DNA of 64,000 nt from Orychophragmus violaceus (GCA_030180135.1 CM058236.1:3720001-3784000); one strand, 5' to 3'. Positions 1 to 10,856 are shown, counted from the first letter of the stretch. Program-made: numbers and translations. The notes: generated by a model not told the origin, from the sequence alone.

Positions 1-522
1 AAGGATAAATTCTTGGTGTATGGAGGAAGTGATGAGCTGGCAGTAAGTGGTTACACAGACGCAAGTTTTCAGACAGACAAAGATGATTTCCGATCGCAAT
101 CTGGTTACATCATCTGCCTGAATGGCGGTGCAGTCAGCTGGAAGAGTTCCAAGCAGGACACTGTAGCATATTCCACAACTGAAGCTGAGTACCTCGCTGC
201 TTCTGAAGCGGCAAAGGAGGCTGTTTGGATTAAGAAGTTCATCACTGAACTTGGTGTGATTCCTAGCATTTCTGAGCCAGTGGCTTTGTATTGTGACAAC
301 AATGGAGCCATTGCGCAAGCAAAGGAACCTAGATCACACCAGAAATCCAAACACATAGAAAGGAGATATCACCTTATCCGTGATATTGTGAATAGAGTAG
401 ATGTGAAGATCAGCAGAGTCCCGACGGATGAGAACATAGCTGATCCACTGACCAAGCCCCTCCCAAGGCCTAAGCATGAGTTTCACACTGCTGCCGTAGG
501 CGTTAGATTTCTTAAGATATGA
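1..522 (+). CDS. Ty1/copia pol polyprotein, C-terminal RNase H end (partial)
   Basis: The open frame runs from base 1 to a TGA at 520-522 and is cut by the window edge. It encodes the copia RNase H: the TDASFQTD segment with the first acidic residue, STTEAEY, and CDNNGAI, followed by the HQKSKHIERRYHLIRD block and the usual tail DPLTKPLPRPK. This domain removes the RNA strand of the RNA/DNA hybrid during reverse transcription in cytoplasmic virus-like particles. The protein is closely similar to the ends of the copia elements at 10857-18175 and 52926-60751, so all three belong to one family. No frameshift is seen in the visible part. Integrase and RT lie outside the window. Confidence 0.95.
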   Translation, partial: KDKFLVYGGSDELAVSGYTDASFQTDKDDFRSQSGYIICLNGGAVSWKSSKQDTVAYSTTEAEYLAASEAAKEAVWIKKFITELGVIPSISEPVALYCDNNGAIAQAKEPRSHQKSKHIERRYHLIRDIVNRVDVKISRVPTDENIADPLTKPLPRPKHEFHTAAVGVRFLKI

Positions 523-1349
523 TCTTGTTTTCAGTGGGAGTTATATTTGTTTTTTTTTTAGTTATGACTTGATGTTCGTAAAACATAATTTGGTTATGTT
601 ATTTTAATGAAATTGTTTCAGCATTATTTAATTGTGTTATTAAATATTTGTCCCAAAGTAATTTATGACATTTTATAGGTCATCAAGTATGTGACTTGAT
701 CATGAAACCCTATAAGAAATAAATGGTATAAATTATAAATGGTCCCTGGTCGAGGTTGTTAAAATGGGACATTAACAACCACGTGAGACTAGTATGTGAG
801 GTGACTGATGACTATGTTTCATGGAGTCATTTAATAAGTGTATTAAAGTCAATCACATAGATATGTGTTAAAGAACACATGATCAGACTTGACCCGTTAA
901 TGAGAGCTCTACAAGATGTTATATGAGTGTCATAAGAGTTTCTCATTACGACTAAAGAGTGTAGTCCTTAGACCTGAGTTCATCATGTCCTCTCTTATAT
1001 GGATTGGTTCGTCTTAACTTTGTCAAACGTCAGCCGTAACTGGTGATTATAAAGACACTGATTAGGCGTATCATGAAATATGAAAGAAACATGGATGGAA
1101 CAAGATGGGATTTGTACCTCCTATATAACAGGAGTTAAATATCTCAGGGCCTATCGAAGATTTGATACTGGAAATGCGTGGCCGCGCTCAAACGAGGTGA
1201 TTGTCGGTCGTTTGTTTTATCAGTACAAATCGGGATTCGATAAACGTGATCTGGCTTAATAAGGATGACACAGTTCTTGCCTTATGCTAGATTGAGATAT
1301 AGCTACAAAGGGATTAAAGGAATAGATGATTCCAGTACAAGTGGGAGAT
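523..1349 (+). other. Copia 3' untranslated region with polypurine tract
   Basis: Non-coding stretch between the pol stop and the LTR. It ends in the polypurine tract AAGTGGGAGAT at 1339-1349, which primes plus-strand DNA and directly abuts the LTR start. The same tract precedes the 3' LTR of the two other family members (60067-60077, and inverted at 11562-11572). No gene is visible in it. Confidence 0.85.
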
Positions 1350-2030
1350 TGTTGGGAATGTCCTGAAATCTATTGTACTTGCTCTAAGTGAAAGTCGTAT
1401 TGTCGAGATGAGACAATCACATAACACTAGGTAGTCATAACGCTTTGCTAGAAGTCACTTATGATCAATGAGTTGAGAACTCATTGCTAGTGATATATGA
1501 TCCTACAGGGTCACACACCTAAGCAAACTGGGTGTTAAAGACGAGGTTGATCATTAATGTAATGATCCAGTAAATGCATATTTGATATGCATTCGATATC
1601 AATATTCTGGGGCAGTGTCGATCGTTGCAGATAGTGCATCGATCGATGCAACTCGCGGATTAACCAGATTAATACGGTTTAATCGTTGGTTAATTCCGTT
1701 GTGGTTTAAGCCGACATATATAAGATATATGGTCGACCTAAACTCGTTTCTAACCTAATTTACAGCCACCAGAACGAGATAGAAACCTCTCTAGAGATTA
1801 GATCTCTTACAGGCACTAGCATCCCTCCTGTCCCGTTTGTGTGCGTGTGGATACCAGTAGAGGCACAGCGTTTGAGGTGCTTCGTGATCTCGATTATCTG
1901 CAAACTTTCCGCTGCTAATCATCAGGTAAATCTGAGATCCCATAGATTCAATTACTTGAACCTTAGATCCTAGGCTCGGAATTCAGACTAGGGTTGCTAA
2001 TCCTAATTAGAACTGCTAGAAATTCCTTCA
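1350..2030 (+). repeat. 3' LTR of the copia element at the left edge
   Basis: Starts TGTTGGGAATG right after the polypurine tract and is taken to end at AATTCCTTCA (2021-2030), the same ending as the complete element at 52926-60751. Length is about 681 bp. Around 1614-1660 it carries the TCGATCGA/TCGATCGT motifs shared by LTRs of this family. The 5' LTR is outside the window, so the target-site duplication (TTACT on this side) cannot be confirmed. Confidence 0.8.
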
Positions 2031-2803
2031 TTACTTACGCCTCTTTGGCATTTCAGGAAAGGATGGTGATCGGGGTAAGGATCGTGCCTAAGCGATGGAA
2101 TGGCGGCCCAGTGAAGATGGGTGGTGTGAAGATTGGGTAGTGTTAGGATCGATTTAGACTATGTAAGCCTACGGGAAATCTATTACATGTTATCGAATCC
2201 TAAAGTTATTTAAATAAAAACCCAGTACTTTTAAGCATAACAATTCTAATATTTCCGCATATTGACTCTGGAATGTTGAATCACAGAATAAGCATTGAAA
2301 ATGACTTAAGCAAACAGATAAGACCCTTAAAACAAACTGAACGGTTCGGTTTGACTTAGTGGCTGAACAGGAATAACCTCCTTAGACTTACTAGTCGGGA
2401 TGGGGTGTTTCATAAAAAGCGTATACGAGTCTTCGATTTCGCGGTACGGCTGAGAGTCTCAAAGGCTTGGGTTTTTTTTTGAACCATGATACCAATGCTT
2501 TACCCGTCTGGTTCAGTATGATGACTTCATATAATTATTGGCCTTTAGCCACATCGTACAAACATAACAAGTTTAACCATCGATGCAGAAACTAACATAG
2601 ATAACACAAGTAATTATTCATTATTATTACCGATTCAAGATATAAAGAGAGAAAAGAAGGAAAGTCTGTTAAGATTGTAAATAATATTTTCTCATTTTTG
2701 TTCAACAACGAACAAATTCAGAATTTACATGTGAGTAAACCGAACTAAACCATCAATAAAGATTAAATGCAACTGAAACAAGCAAAAGGAAACCGGATTA
2801 GTT
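2031..2803. other. Unassigned sequence between copia fragments
   Basis: AT-rich DNA with no convincing reading frame. It begins with a short G-rich stretch (2056-2140) and holds GAACCATGATACC at about 2481, faintly like a complemented copia primer-binding site but too weak to call. Probably decayed transposon DNA belonging to the minus-strand copia remnant on its right. Confidence 0.4.
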
Positions 2804-2912
2804 CTATACTTCTATATATACATCAATAATCTTTCTCAAGATGGGCAGAAGATGTTGCAAAAAGCTTAACTTGGACTTCAAATGTTCAAATTGGTAGGGG
2901 AACAATGGTTTA

Positions 2913-3976
2913 GGTGTTGTTCTTTTGTGCGTTGAGAAACTGCATCTGGCAGCAAAAACAAGATGTTGTTCTTCTAGTGGTATTTAAAAAGTGTATCCAA
3001 ATGCAAAAATCAGATATTGCATTCAAAATAGTTGGAAATTCTGGATGCATTTGAAACTTGAGTTGAGACGCACCAAAGTGTGTCTAGATTACCAAAAATC
3101 TAAAATACTCTCATTATTTTAAAATAGCATTTTTGCTGAAACCGTAAAATAGCGATTTTCCACCAAAACAAATAAATTGTGTTTTTCCACAAAAACCGCA
3201 AAAACGCATTTTCCGCTAAAACCGCAAAATTGTGATTTTTTGCTAAAACCGCAAAATCGGGTTTTCGCCAAAACCGCAAAATCGCGTTTTCCCGCCAAAA
3301 CTGCAAAATCGTGTTTTTCCGCCAAAACCGCAAAATCGTGTTCTCGCCAAAACCGCAAAATCGCGTTTTCCCGCCAAAACCGCAAAATCGCGTTCTCCCG
3401 CCAAAACCGCAAAATCGCGTTCTCCCGCCAAAACCCCAAAATCGCGTTCTCCCGCCAAAAGCGCAAAATCGCGTTTTCCCGCCAAAACCCCAAAATCGTG
3501 TTTTTCGCCGAAACCGCAAATTGCGTTTTTCCGCCTAAACCGTAAAATCGCGTTTTTCTGCCAAAACCGCAAAATCGCGTTTTCCCGCCAAAACCGCAAA
3601 ATCGCGTTCTCCCGCCAAAACCCCAAAATCGCGTTCTCCCGCCAAAACCGCAAAATCGCGTTTTCCCGCCAAAACCGCAAATTGCGTTTTCCCGCCTAAA
3701 CTGTAAAATCGCGTTTTTCTGCCAAAACTACAAAAAAAAAAAAATTTCTCTCCAAAAACGTAGAATCGTGTTTTTCCGCTAAAACCGCAAAATCTCGTTT
3801 TCCCGCTAAAGCCGCAAAATAATGCATCCAACTACAATACACAAACACACAAAGAAACATAACTGCATCCAAACGCAGTATTCAAATGCAATTTCTAAAT
3901 GCACAAAAGAACTACATCTAGATGCAACATCTGCAATTTCTAGACGCAGTTTCCAGCTGAGGAAAAGAACAGGGCC
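2913..3976. mobile_element. Harbinger-like non-autonomous element with internal minisatellite
   Basis: The ends form imperfect inverted repeats. The left end reads GGTGTTGTTCTTTTGTGCG and the reverse complement of the right end reads GGCCCTGTTCTTTTCC, with further matching around AAACTGC(A/G)TCT. TTA flanks both sides (2910-2912 and 3977-3979), the trinucleotide duplication typical of PIF/Harbinger. Removing the element plus one TTA restores a copia reading frame across the site, which fixes the boundaries. No transposase is encoded. The interior is mostly a 27-bp tandem array (3128-3822) flanked by related GCATCCAAA/TGCATC segments. Confidence 0.85.
3128..3822. repeat. 27-bp minisatellite carrying E2F-type motifs
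   Basis: About 25 tandem copies with period 27, seen for example in CCGCC at 3371 and 3398. The unit combines CCGCCAAAACCGCAAAATCG with CGTTTTC. Copies at both edges are more diverged and AT-rich, while the centre is more uniform and CpG-rich. Eleven copies contain CCGCCAAA (reverse complement TTTGGCGG, fitting the E2F consensus TTTSSCGS). Five contain the 14-mer TTTTCCCGCCAAAA (3287, 3366, 3474, 3580, 3661). The long open frames on both strands here are by-products of a repeat unit divisible by three. Confidence 0.92.
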
Positions 3977-4240
3977 TTAGTGAGAATGTCTGCAACCTTT
4001 TCCTTTGTTCTAATATGAAGCGTTTTCAACAGTCCTTTTCCAACTTCTCCCTTACCGTATCATAATCCAACACTATGTGTTTTATTCTTTTTGCAACAAT
4101 ACTATCAGAGTAAAGAACAAGAGGATCTGGAGCATGTACCTGTAAACTCTTCAACCACATCATTTCACAGGACGCATGAGTCAATGTTCTGTATTCAGCC
4201 TCAACGGATGATCTAGAAAGTGTAGGTTGCTTCTTGGAAC

Positions 4241-5183
4241 GTCAAGAGGCCAAGATAAACAGTTACATTCTCATAGTAATCATTGTTTGTTAAAGATCCA
4301 AAGGGACGTGTGTTACACTAAATTTTAACAAAAAACATCGTGTCCACAGTGAAATTGTCGACCTTTACTCTTGGCCGAGCTACTGCCTCATTTATACGAA
4401 AAATCTAAAGACACTTTATCGTCACGTCACTCGATCTAATTATCAAAATACCTTTCATGAAGCTTCTCTTCAACGAGTTGTTTTTTGGATTATAAGAAGA
4501 AGAATATTAGCAAACAATACTCTTTAACTTAATTGATGAGTTGTTTCTCGGTAAGAAGAAGAGTATTTGCGAGACCACCGATTGAAGAGATGAAGAAGAA
4601 TAATAAACTAAGAAGGGTCGGAGTAACGTCAAATGTTGTTATTTAATGCGATGTAATAATTGTCCAATGCCAATGTTGTTGGTCCAACGCCAATGTTGTT
4701 GATCTATATATAACTACTGACTCCTCCACTAGCGAATGCTATGGCAACAGAGTGTCTCCAAGACATCAATCACATCGATGACAAAACATCTTGTTACGAA
4801 GAAAAGACGAGAGATATCAAAACAAAAATGAAAATGTTGTTTAATCATATTGAATTTTCATTACTTTTTCCACAGCTTCTATCTCACAATTGGCTCTGTT
4901 TCTAACAGAACCCAGATGAAAAGAAAGAGACCAAACTACTTGGATAAACCGAAACTTTTGTAAATAAAAAACAAAGGAGGTTTAGTATTTTGCCTGCATA
5001 TTATTCAAAGTGATGATACGTGTTATCACATTTCTTGCCCTGGAGTTGTGTATATATAGCAGAAACATATAATATCCAAGGCATGAGAGACTTTATTTAA
5101 CAAACAAGAACAATTAACACATATATGTTTGAGTAGCCAAATTACTTTAAAAAACAAAATTATGTTTTTACTTAGATCAAATA
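4241..5183. other. Intergenic stretch downstream of the oxidoreductase gene
   Basis: AT-rich, with no convincing gene. The part nearest 5183 is probably the 3' UTR of the minus-strand gene at 5184-8148. A short direct repeat of the CCAATGTTGTTG type occurs at about 4667-4702. No transposon termini were recognised. Confidence 0.4.
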
Positions 5184-8148
5184 TTACAATACTTGTCTTT
5201 TTACTTTTCTTTCTGTAGAACTTGTGTTACTTGCTAATTTGCCAATGTGTGTGCCTGCTATGTATCCACCTGACCAAGCATTCTACATAAAACAATACTT
5301 TCTTGAATTAATATTACCATTTTTAACAATTTGATAGATATATGTTCACCTGGAAATTGAAGCCTCCTGTAATTCCATCTACATTTAGTACCTGAAGACA
5401 GAAAAGTGAGAATAGATATGATGCATATGTTTTGAACATTGCAGCAATGTTTACCTCTCCAGCAAAGAAAAGATTCGGAACCAATTTGCTCTCCATTGTC
5501 TTCAAAGAAATCTTGAAATAGCAAGAAACACGTATTTATTGAATACCGCAGAAAAGGATTGATTTAAGTTTGTTAAAAATAAAATAAAAAAGCAAACCTC
5601 AGATAAAGGAACTCCTCCCGCTGTCACAAACTCATCTTTGTATTGACCCTTTTGCAGCAACATAACAAAACAAAATGTTATCGTCATTATCATCTTGATT
5701 AGTATGATTAAATCATGTTATACCTTTCCAGTGACTTGAAATGTACAATGTTTAAGAAGCTCGGAAATAGAGCTCAAGGAGTTATTTGACAATGAAGCCC
5801 ACAAGGTATCTCTTGAAGAACCCTGCTAGATCATGAATGAAGACATCAAGGACATTCACATAAGATTAAGATGTTTTACAACATGGAAGTTGTGAAAAAT
5901 GGTTCTAGTAGGTTTTGTAAGAACCTCGCGATCTAGAATGTATCTCCAGAATCTATTAACAAGACCGAACTGAGGAGGAAAGGAATTGGATACTTTATGC
6001 TTCTGCAAAACAATGCTCAAACTTTAGAACCAGAGACAAGAAACGAAGAGAAGAAAAGAGTAACAGTATGAGATGTTGTTACCAAAAACTGCAGCTTGTG
6101 TTGTTTGAGTACAGATTTAGTAGCTTCGATGTTAATATCCGGTATGAAGTCAACAATAAGAAGCCCTGCAACCAAACCATATCAACCAAGTTGGAATGCT
6201 ATTTAACTTCATCGAGTTAAATTCTCTCTTTGAAGATGGAAGATTCGAACCTTTGTACGCTGAAGTGAAGAGATGGCGTGCACCCCATGCAGAGAGCCTT
6301 AGAATAACTGGTCCACTAAGTCCCCAATGTGTCACAAGCATTGGACCAATCTTGAAACAAAACAAGCAACTCTGAATTGTTCCCCACAGTAAAAATAAGA
6401 ATAGCAAGGGGGAGAGAGATGCACACCTGTGCGAGGTTTGACAAATCTGGGCGTGTATTTTCTAATTTCAGTTTGGCTTGGACTTTGGAGAAACTAATCT
6501 GAGAAAGAGAAAGAAACATAAAACTTTTTTGTTCTAGGCAATTTTAGTAACAGATGAAAATTACCCCAGCTAACTCAGCCAGCAGCGGATCATTGATCTT
6601 AAAGGTGAATAAACTCGGTACTGGATCGACAATAGAATGACCGAACTGGGTGGCTAAAGCATGACCCTATAACATAATTAAAGAAAATTAATCATTATTA
6701 TGCAATGGCTTTAAGAAAAAGAATTCATGATATTCAAATGGGATGATATTATAACCTGTTGGCTACTTCCAGTAGCAATAAGAAGATATGAAGCTTCAAT
6801 AGATTCAGATATGTCAGCACTTGGCTTCCCAACTTTGATAAGGAACTTCCCATGGGGTTTAATAGAAGCAGTTAACACAGACTTCCCTCTCTCAAGCCTA
6901 ACTGGTTCATGAAATTGAGTGGATGGATGAATGAAGAGAACACAACAATTAAGAAGAATGGATATTTCAAGAGATGTTTTATGATACCTCCTTTAATAGC
7001 TGCTTCGTTTAAGAGACAATCGACGACAGAAGACGAATCGTCGCTCACAGGGAATACTCTTCCATCATCTTCAGTCTGTTGGATGCTAGAATCAGACAAA
7101 AATCACTTGAGATTAATTGGTGGAAATTCACAACCTTTAGTGGCACTCCATGCTCAGAAAACCATGACATGGTGTCAGCAGGTCCATGTGTGTAAAAGAA
7201 AGAACCCTTCAACTCTTTATTACCACGAGGGTAATTCTCCGCCAATCTCTACATACAAATTTAGTTTTGAGTTCACAAAAAAGCAAAACAGGTATGCTTC
7301 CCACAAAATTAAAGACAAAACTAGAAGATTTTGCAAATTCAGGCATAAAGTTTCAAGCTTTCTATGTTTACAACACTCACAATAGTGCTGTTGCAATGCT
7401 CTGCGAATCTCTACAAATATTTAGATAACAAAAACAGATATCAAATCTAAACCGGTATCAAGAAAGCTACGTTATCCTACAATTTAAAGCATCGAGTTTG
7501 AAGCTTTCTATGCGAACAACAGTCACAAGAGTATTGTTGTAAACTTGTAATGCCCTGCTATATACAAAAGCATAAATAAGGAAAAACACAATATGCATCC
7601 CACTAGATCAAAGAGAAAGCTTCATGATTCTGCAATTTTCAAGCATAAAGTCTGAAACTTTAAGTGTGAACAAAACTCACAATCGTTTCGGTGCAATGCC
7701 CATTTGTCACATTGCATCGACCACCACCAGAAATCTTCACCTGCGGATTGCAAATGACAAACGAGTGAACAAAAACTCTCCATTTGAGTTTAACTAATAG
7801 AAAGAAGAGGCTAAAACCTTAGAAAGGAATCTCCCCTTTTCGATAACCAAAACTCTTAAATCAGGTGAGAGAGTTTTAGCCCTAATTGCTCCGTAAACTC
7901 CAGCTGCTCCACCACCAACGACAACCAAAAGCTCATTCACATCTTTGTTCACCTTTTTAATTTCATGAACAAGTCAGACAAACAAACAAACAAAAGAACC
8001 GAAATTGCTATAACTACTAATAAGAGAAACTTACCTCCGCGGATAAACTGTTTATAGAAGTGGCAGTGAAGATCCTCCTACTCTTGGCTGTTCTACATAA
8101 CAAAGCTTTTACAGGAACCCAAAAAGGATTTGCTAATTTCAAGTTCAT
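5184..8148 (-). CDS. FAD/NAD(P)-binding oxidoreductase, HI0933/YhiN family (16 exons, intact)
   Basis: Minus-strand exons, in coding order: 8035-8148, 7818-7952, 7681-7740, 7135-7248, 6988-7075, 6756-6901, 6565-6666, 6427-6498, 6251-6350, 6083-6165, 5925-6002, 5724-5822, 5598-5648, 5455-5511, 5350-5391, 5184-5282. All introns read GT-AG and the phases close, giving 479 residues and a TAA at 5184-5186. Residues 1-38 are rich in R, S and T and look like an organelle transit peptide (inference). [16 protein letters not shown] (about 46-61) is the dinucleotide-binding glycine motif. [38 protein letters not shown] and LFFAGEVLNVDG with [16 protein letters not shown] are hallmark blocks of HI0933-type flavoproteins. 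The substrate is unknown. From memory it matches Arabidopsis AT5G39940. It is the only undamaged host gene in the window. Confidence 0.95.
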
Positions 8149-8401
8149 TACCTACGCAAAGTTCCAACCTTTTTTGTCCAAAATATGATTCTATCAGCAA
8201 AATAAACCCCAACCCAGAAAACTACCCGTTGAACCCTCAATTGTAGAAGCCAAACGGTGATGATGATATTGGTAAAGATTTTAAAACTAAACGACGTAGA
8301 TTTGAGCAAGAGAAATACTTGAATTCTTTTTTGGAGTTTTTAATGAAAAGTTAAAACCATTTATCATAAATCCAATTTAGAAGTGCATTAGTAGAAATTT
8401 T
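8149..8401 (-). promoter_or_regulatory. Proximal upstream region of the oxidoreductase gene
   Basis: The 250 bases between the ATG at 8146-8148 and the retroposon at 8413 must hold the 5' UTR and core promoter on the minus strand. I see no clear TATA box. The duplicated AAAGAGCATGT of the retroposon insertion sits at 8402-8412, so anything further upstream in the ancestral promoter now lies beyond 9357. Confidence 0.4.
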
Positions 8402-8412
8402 AAAGAGCATGT

Positions 8413-9321
8413 ATTTATTTTTCGCTAGAGTTTCTCTCTCTTGGTTTTAGAGAGATGAAACTCTCTCCGTTCGCACCGCCGGCTTGCTCGATTCTTATCC
8501 ATCGCCGGTGGTTTGCTTACGGTTGAGGGGGTTTTTTCTGATCTCACGGTCTTATCTCATCTCTATCATTCAGATCGTGCGATCTTTTTTCCCCACGTTC
8601 TTTCTTCCGGTCGTTTGATCGGATCTGTTGATAGTTCTCCGATCGTGACTGAGCTTCTGATGTTTCTTTCTACTTTCCGATCGGTTTTTTTGGTTTGGCT
8701 TTCAATAAGCCCGATATCGTTTCTTGGCCTGGCCCTTTTCTTCCGATTACTCGGATTCTGCCGGAATTTTCGGCTTTCAGGTTCTTCCTGATGGCGGTCT
8801 CGCTTCCTCCTCTTTCCTGTGCCGCGACTCCCCTGTTTTATCTCTGACTTCGCCGTGGCTCGTCCTTCTTGGGGATTAATATCGCCGGCGTGCCACTAGC
8901 TTTAGAGGACAAGCGCTTGGTGGGTCTGCGGGGTTTCTAACCTTCTCGGCGCTAGCGCCTCCTTCGGCTGGTCTGATCCCGGCGGAGTTTTGGCAGCTGT
9001 TTCTCTTTGATGCAGGTTCTTCTCGCAGTGGTCTTGGGAAGCTTTTGACCGGCAAGTGGCTCCTCGCTCCTTCAGATTGGTGGTCCGGCGAGTTACAGCG
9101 GCGTTCTCCTCCACGTCTGCTGACTGGATCCGGCGGTGCATCTGCTTCTGCCGCGTGTCTTCGTGCATGCCCGCTTATGTGGAGATTCTGCCATCTGGCG
9201 TTCTCATCTTCGCTTGTGGGCTTCTGCTGGGCTTCATTTTCACGCGTCGGTTTCTTTCTGTATAGGGCTACGGCCCACTTGTCATTTTACAGGCCTCGGC
9301 CCAATTAATGATATTGTTGAC

Positions 9322-9346
<25 letters not shown>
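8413..9346 (+). mobile_element. GC-rich poly(A) retroposon with 11-bp target-site duplication
   Basis: Flanked by AAAGAGCATGT at 8402-8412 and 9347-9357, with an uninterrupted A tract at 9322-9346 following ATATTGTTGAC. A long duplication plus poly(A) tail shows insertion by LINE-type target-primed reverse transcription. The 900-bp body is much richer in GC and pyrimidines than its surroundings, with repeated CCGGCG and TTCCGATC words. It encodes no RT or other recognisable domain, so it is non-autonomous or a 5'-truncated copy. The ATTGTTGAC(A)n tail recurs inverted in the scar at 63310-63389, pointing to the same LINE machinery. Confidence 0.85.
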
Positions 9347-9353
<7 letters not shown>

Positions 9354-9357
9354 ATGT

Positions 9358-9638
9358 GGAACCATTGATCGTAATCGTGAATGAATTCTCGTAGAACGAA
9401 AATAATACTATCTGTAAAATTGTCTTTGTAATAATTTTTCATATCTGTATCAACCTTAAAAAAAAAAGAATTGCGACATTGTCGTTAAATGAAAACGTTT
9501 TGTATTTCTTACGATGGAAATAAAAGTTTCAAATTTTTTATTCTTTTTATTTGAAAAATTGTTAAATTTATTTAAAAAACTTCTTTTCACAAATAGTACA
9601 ACATATATTTAAAATCATTCCCACTTAATACATTTTGT
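9358..9638 (-). other. LINE 3' untranslated region and flank
   Basis: AT-rich stretch left of the LINE stop codon (TAG on the minus strand at 9639-9641). The T-rich segment near 9530-9545 may mark the LINE poly(A) tail in reverse, but no clean duplication was found, so the exact 3' end of the LINE is uncertain. 9358-9530 is original flank or unassigned. Confidence 0.4.
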
Positions 9639-10572
9639 CTATCTTGTAGACAACCATAGTTCCATTGCTCTTTCAAACTTTGTATTCCCTGGAACTAGAA
9701 TTGAAGTGATTCTATTCCGGACCTACTTGGTAATGGCCTTGATTGGTAAGCTGCAGAATGACGGAATCGCGTTTAAAAACGTCATTCCGCAAAAAATTGT
9801 CAATCAGAAAAATTTGTGTAATAGAAAAAAAAAACGCGAAAACGCAAGTCTGCGTTTTCGTAGAAAAAAATACACATGAAAATCAATTCCGCAGAAAAGT
9901 GAAGTTAAACTAGATTTAATGCGGAATTAAAATTAATGTGATTGGTAACACTTGAGTAATCGCAGAATGGCGGAATTGCGTTTAAACGCAATACTTGCGG
10001 AATCGCGTTTTTGAATGTAATTATGTCATTCCACGATTATGCAAGTGTTAGCAATCAAAGCCAATGTTTCGAATTAAGACGGACGGTAGGTGCTGTACCT
10101 CCTCATGTCGTCTTGCGTTTCTCTCCCTCCAAATCGTCGATTTTGTTACTTGGAAAAGATATCTCCACAAAAATTGTGAGGTTTTGTCTTTTATCTTCAT
10201 CACCAAAATTCCCATCAAGTGTGGCCAATGTATAGAATACTTGTTTGAAAATAGTTTCGAAGCAAGGTTTTTCCATAGCTCTTCGGAGAAGTTGCATTGA
10301 AAGAACAAAGATCCATTGTCTCGATTTGATATTTTCATAAGATACAATTTGCGTCTACTCTCAAGTTCCACGATAATATTCTGTCTCCCGTAGGTAGTCT
10401 ATTAAGAGCTGCTATCCAAGCTTGGAATGAATATTTTGGAGTTGCTTTTGCAAACCAGATTCCTTTACTTTAGCTCACCATCAGTTTTCTTTTCCGGATC
10501 TGATTCCAAGTATTTTTGTTGTTGAAGGCGTCTTTGAATTTGTCCTCCTTACTTCTCCACAACCACTTATCT
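9639..10572 (-). pseudogene. LINE ORF2 C-terminal part (zf-RVT region), left of the CACTA insertion
   Basis: On the minus strand this continues the LINE interrupted at 26696. Across the CACTA the frame rejoins as LSNAEDKWLWRSKEDKFKDA, followed by TPKYSFQAWIAALNRLPTGD, CNFSEELWKNLASKL and WRERNARRHEE, the usual zinc-binding C-terminus of plant L1 ORF2. A second insertion (9735-10062) splits the last part. Excising it with one AAT copy rejoins LIRNITK to VRNRITSILVPGNTKFERAM. One in-frame stop lies at the junction codon and others upstream. ORF2 ends with WLSTR and a stop at 9639-9641. Inactive. Confidence 0.88.
9735..10062. mobile_element. MITE with about 30-bp terminal inverted repeats, TSD AAT
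   Basis: The left end GGCCTTGATTGGTAAGC mirrors the right end, whose reverse complement is GGCTTTGATTGCTAACAC. AAT flanks both sides (9732-9734 and 10063-10065). The 328-bp interior is non-coding and full of GCGGAATTGCG/CGCGTTTTT words, with an internal partial copy of the terminus (TGATTGGTAACACTTG near 9940). Removing it restores the LINE reading frame. The 3-bp duplication and GG-start fit a PIF/Harbinger-like MITE, but family assignment is tentative. Confidence 0.8.
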
Positions 10573-10590
10573 CACTACAAGAAAACATCG

Positions 10591-10856
10591 TTTTCAGGAC
10601 TGCACTTTTAATCGCAGAATAGTCGTTAATTGGGGGGTTTACGATAAAATATGACTAAATATGGTAGTCGTAAATCCATAATTGCTAAATCTCATAGTCG
10701 TATTATTAGTCGGCGAGTAACGACTATTTATACGACCAACATAGGTTATCGTAAAATAGACGTAGTATTGTCGGAAGATATAAGGACTAATCTGCGACTA
10801 CAGTAGCGACAATTGTGCAACTATAGAGGGAGTCCAGATACGGTCGGAGAAATGTT
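10591..10856. repeat. Left subterminal repeat region of the CACTA element (first part)
   Basis: Many degenerate copies of a short motif of the type GTCGTAAAT/GCGACTA in both orientations, typical of the subterminal sites bound by a TNPA-like protein in En/Spm elements. The region is cut at 10856 by the copia insertion and resumes at 18181. It contains no coding sequence. Confidence 0.75.

Larger units (their letters stand above)
2804..4240 (-). pseudogene. Degenerate Ty1/copia RNase H remnant, split by a Harbinger-like insertion
   Basis: Read on the minus strand from about 4240, translation gives LSRSSVEAEYRTLTHASCEM, then MMWLKSL, LVLYSDS and VADILTK. This is the RNase H end of a copia of a different lineage from the three related elements here. 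A block is missing after LYSDSIVAK and the frame is broken near 4025. The frame stops at 3976 where another element is inserted. With that element and one TTA copy removed, it continues as ILTKPLFPYQFEHLKSKL and ends at a TAG at 2804-2806. Non-functional. Confidence 0.8.

Noticed and set aside
2481..2495. GAACCATGATACC as a complemented copia primer-binding site
   Set aside because: Only partly matches TGGTATCAGAGC and is on the wrong side of the minus-strand copia remnant.
3128..3822. Regularly spaced short repeats that could suggest a CRISPR array
   Set aside because: Units are contiguous with no unique spacers, and the DNA is plant nuclear.
3100..3831. Several long open frames on both strands with repeated FWRENAILRF-like or RQNRKIAFS-like units
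   Set aside because: They arise because the 27-bp minisatellite unit is divisible by three. No gene signals, and frames coexist on both strands.
8513..9384. Overlapping open frames of 70-90 codons in both orientations
   Set aside because: They reflect the GC-rich composition of the retroposon. No recognisable domain, and one frame runs into the poly(A) tract.
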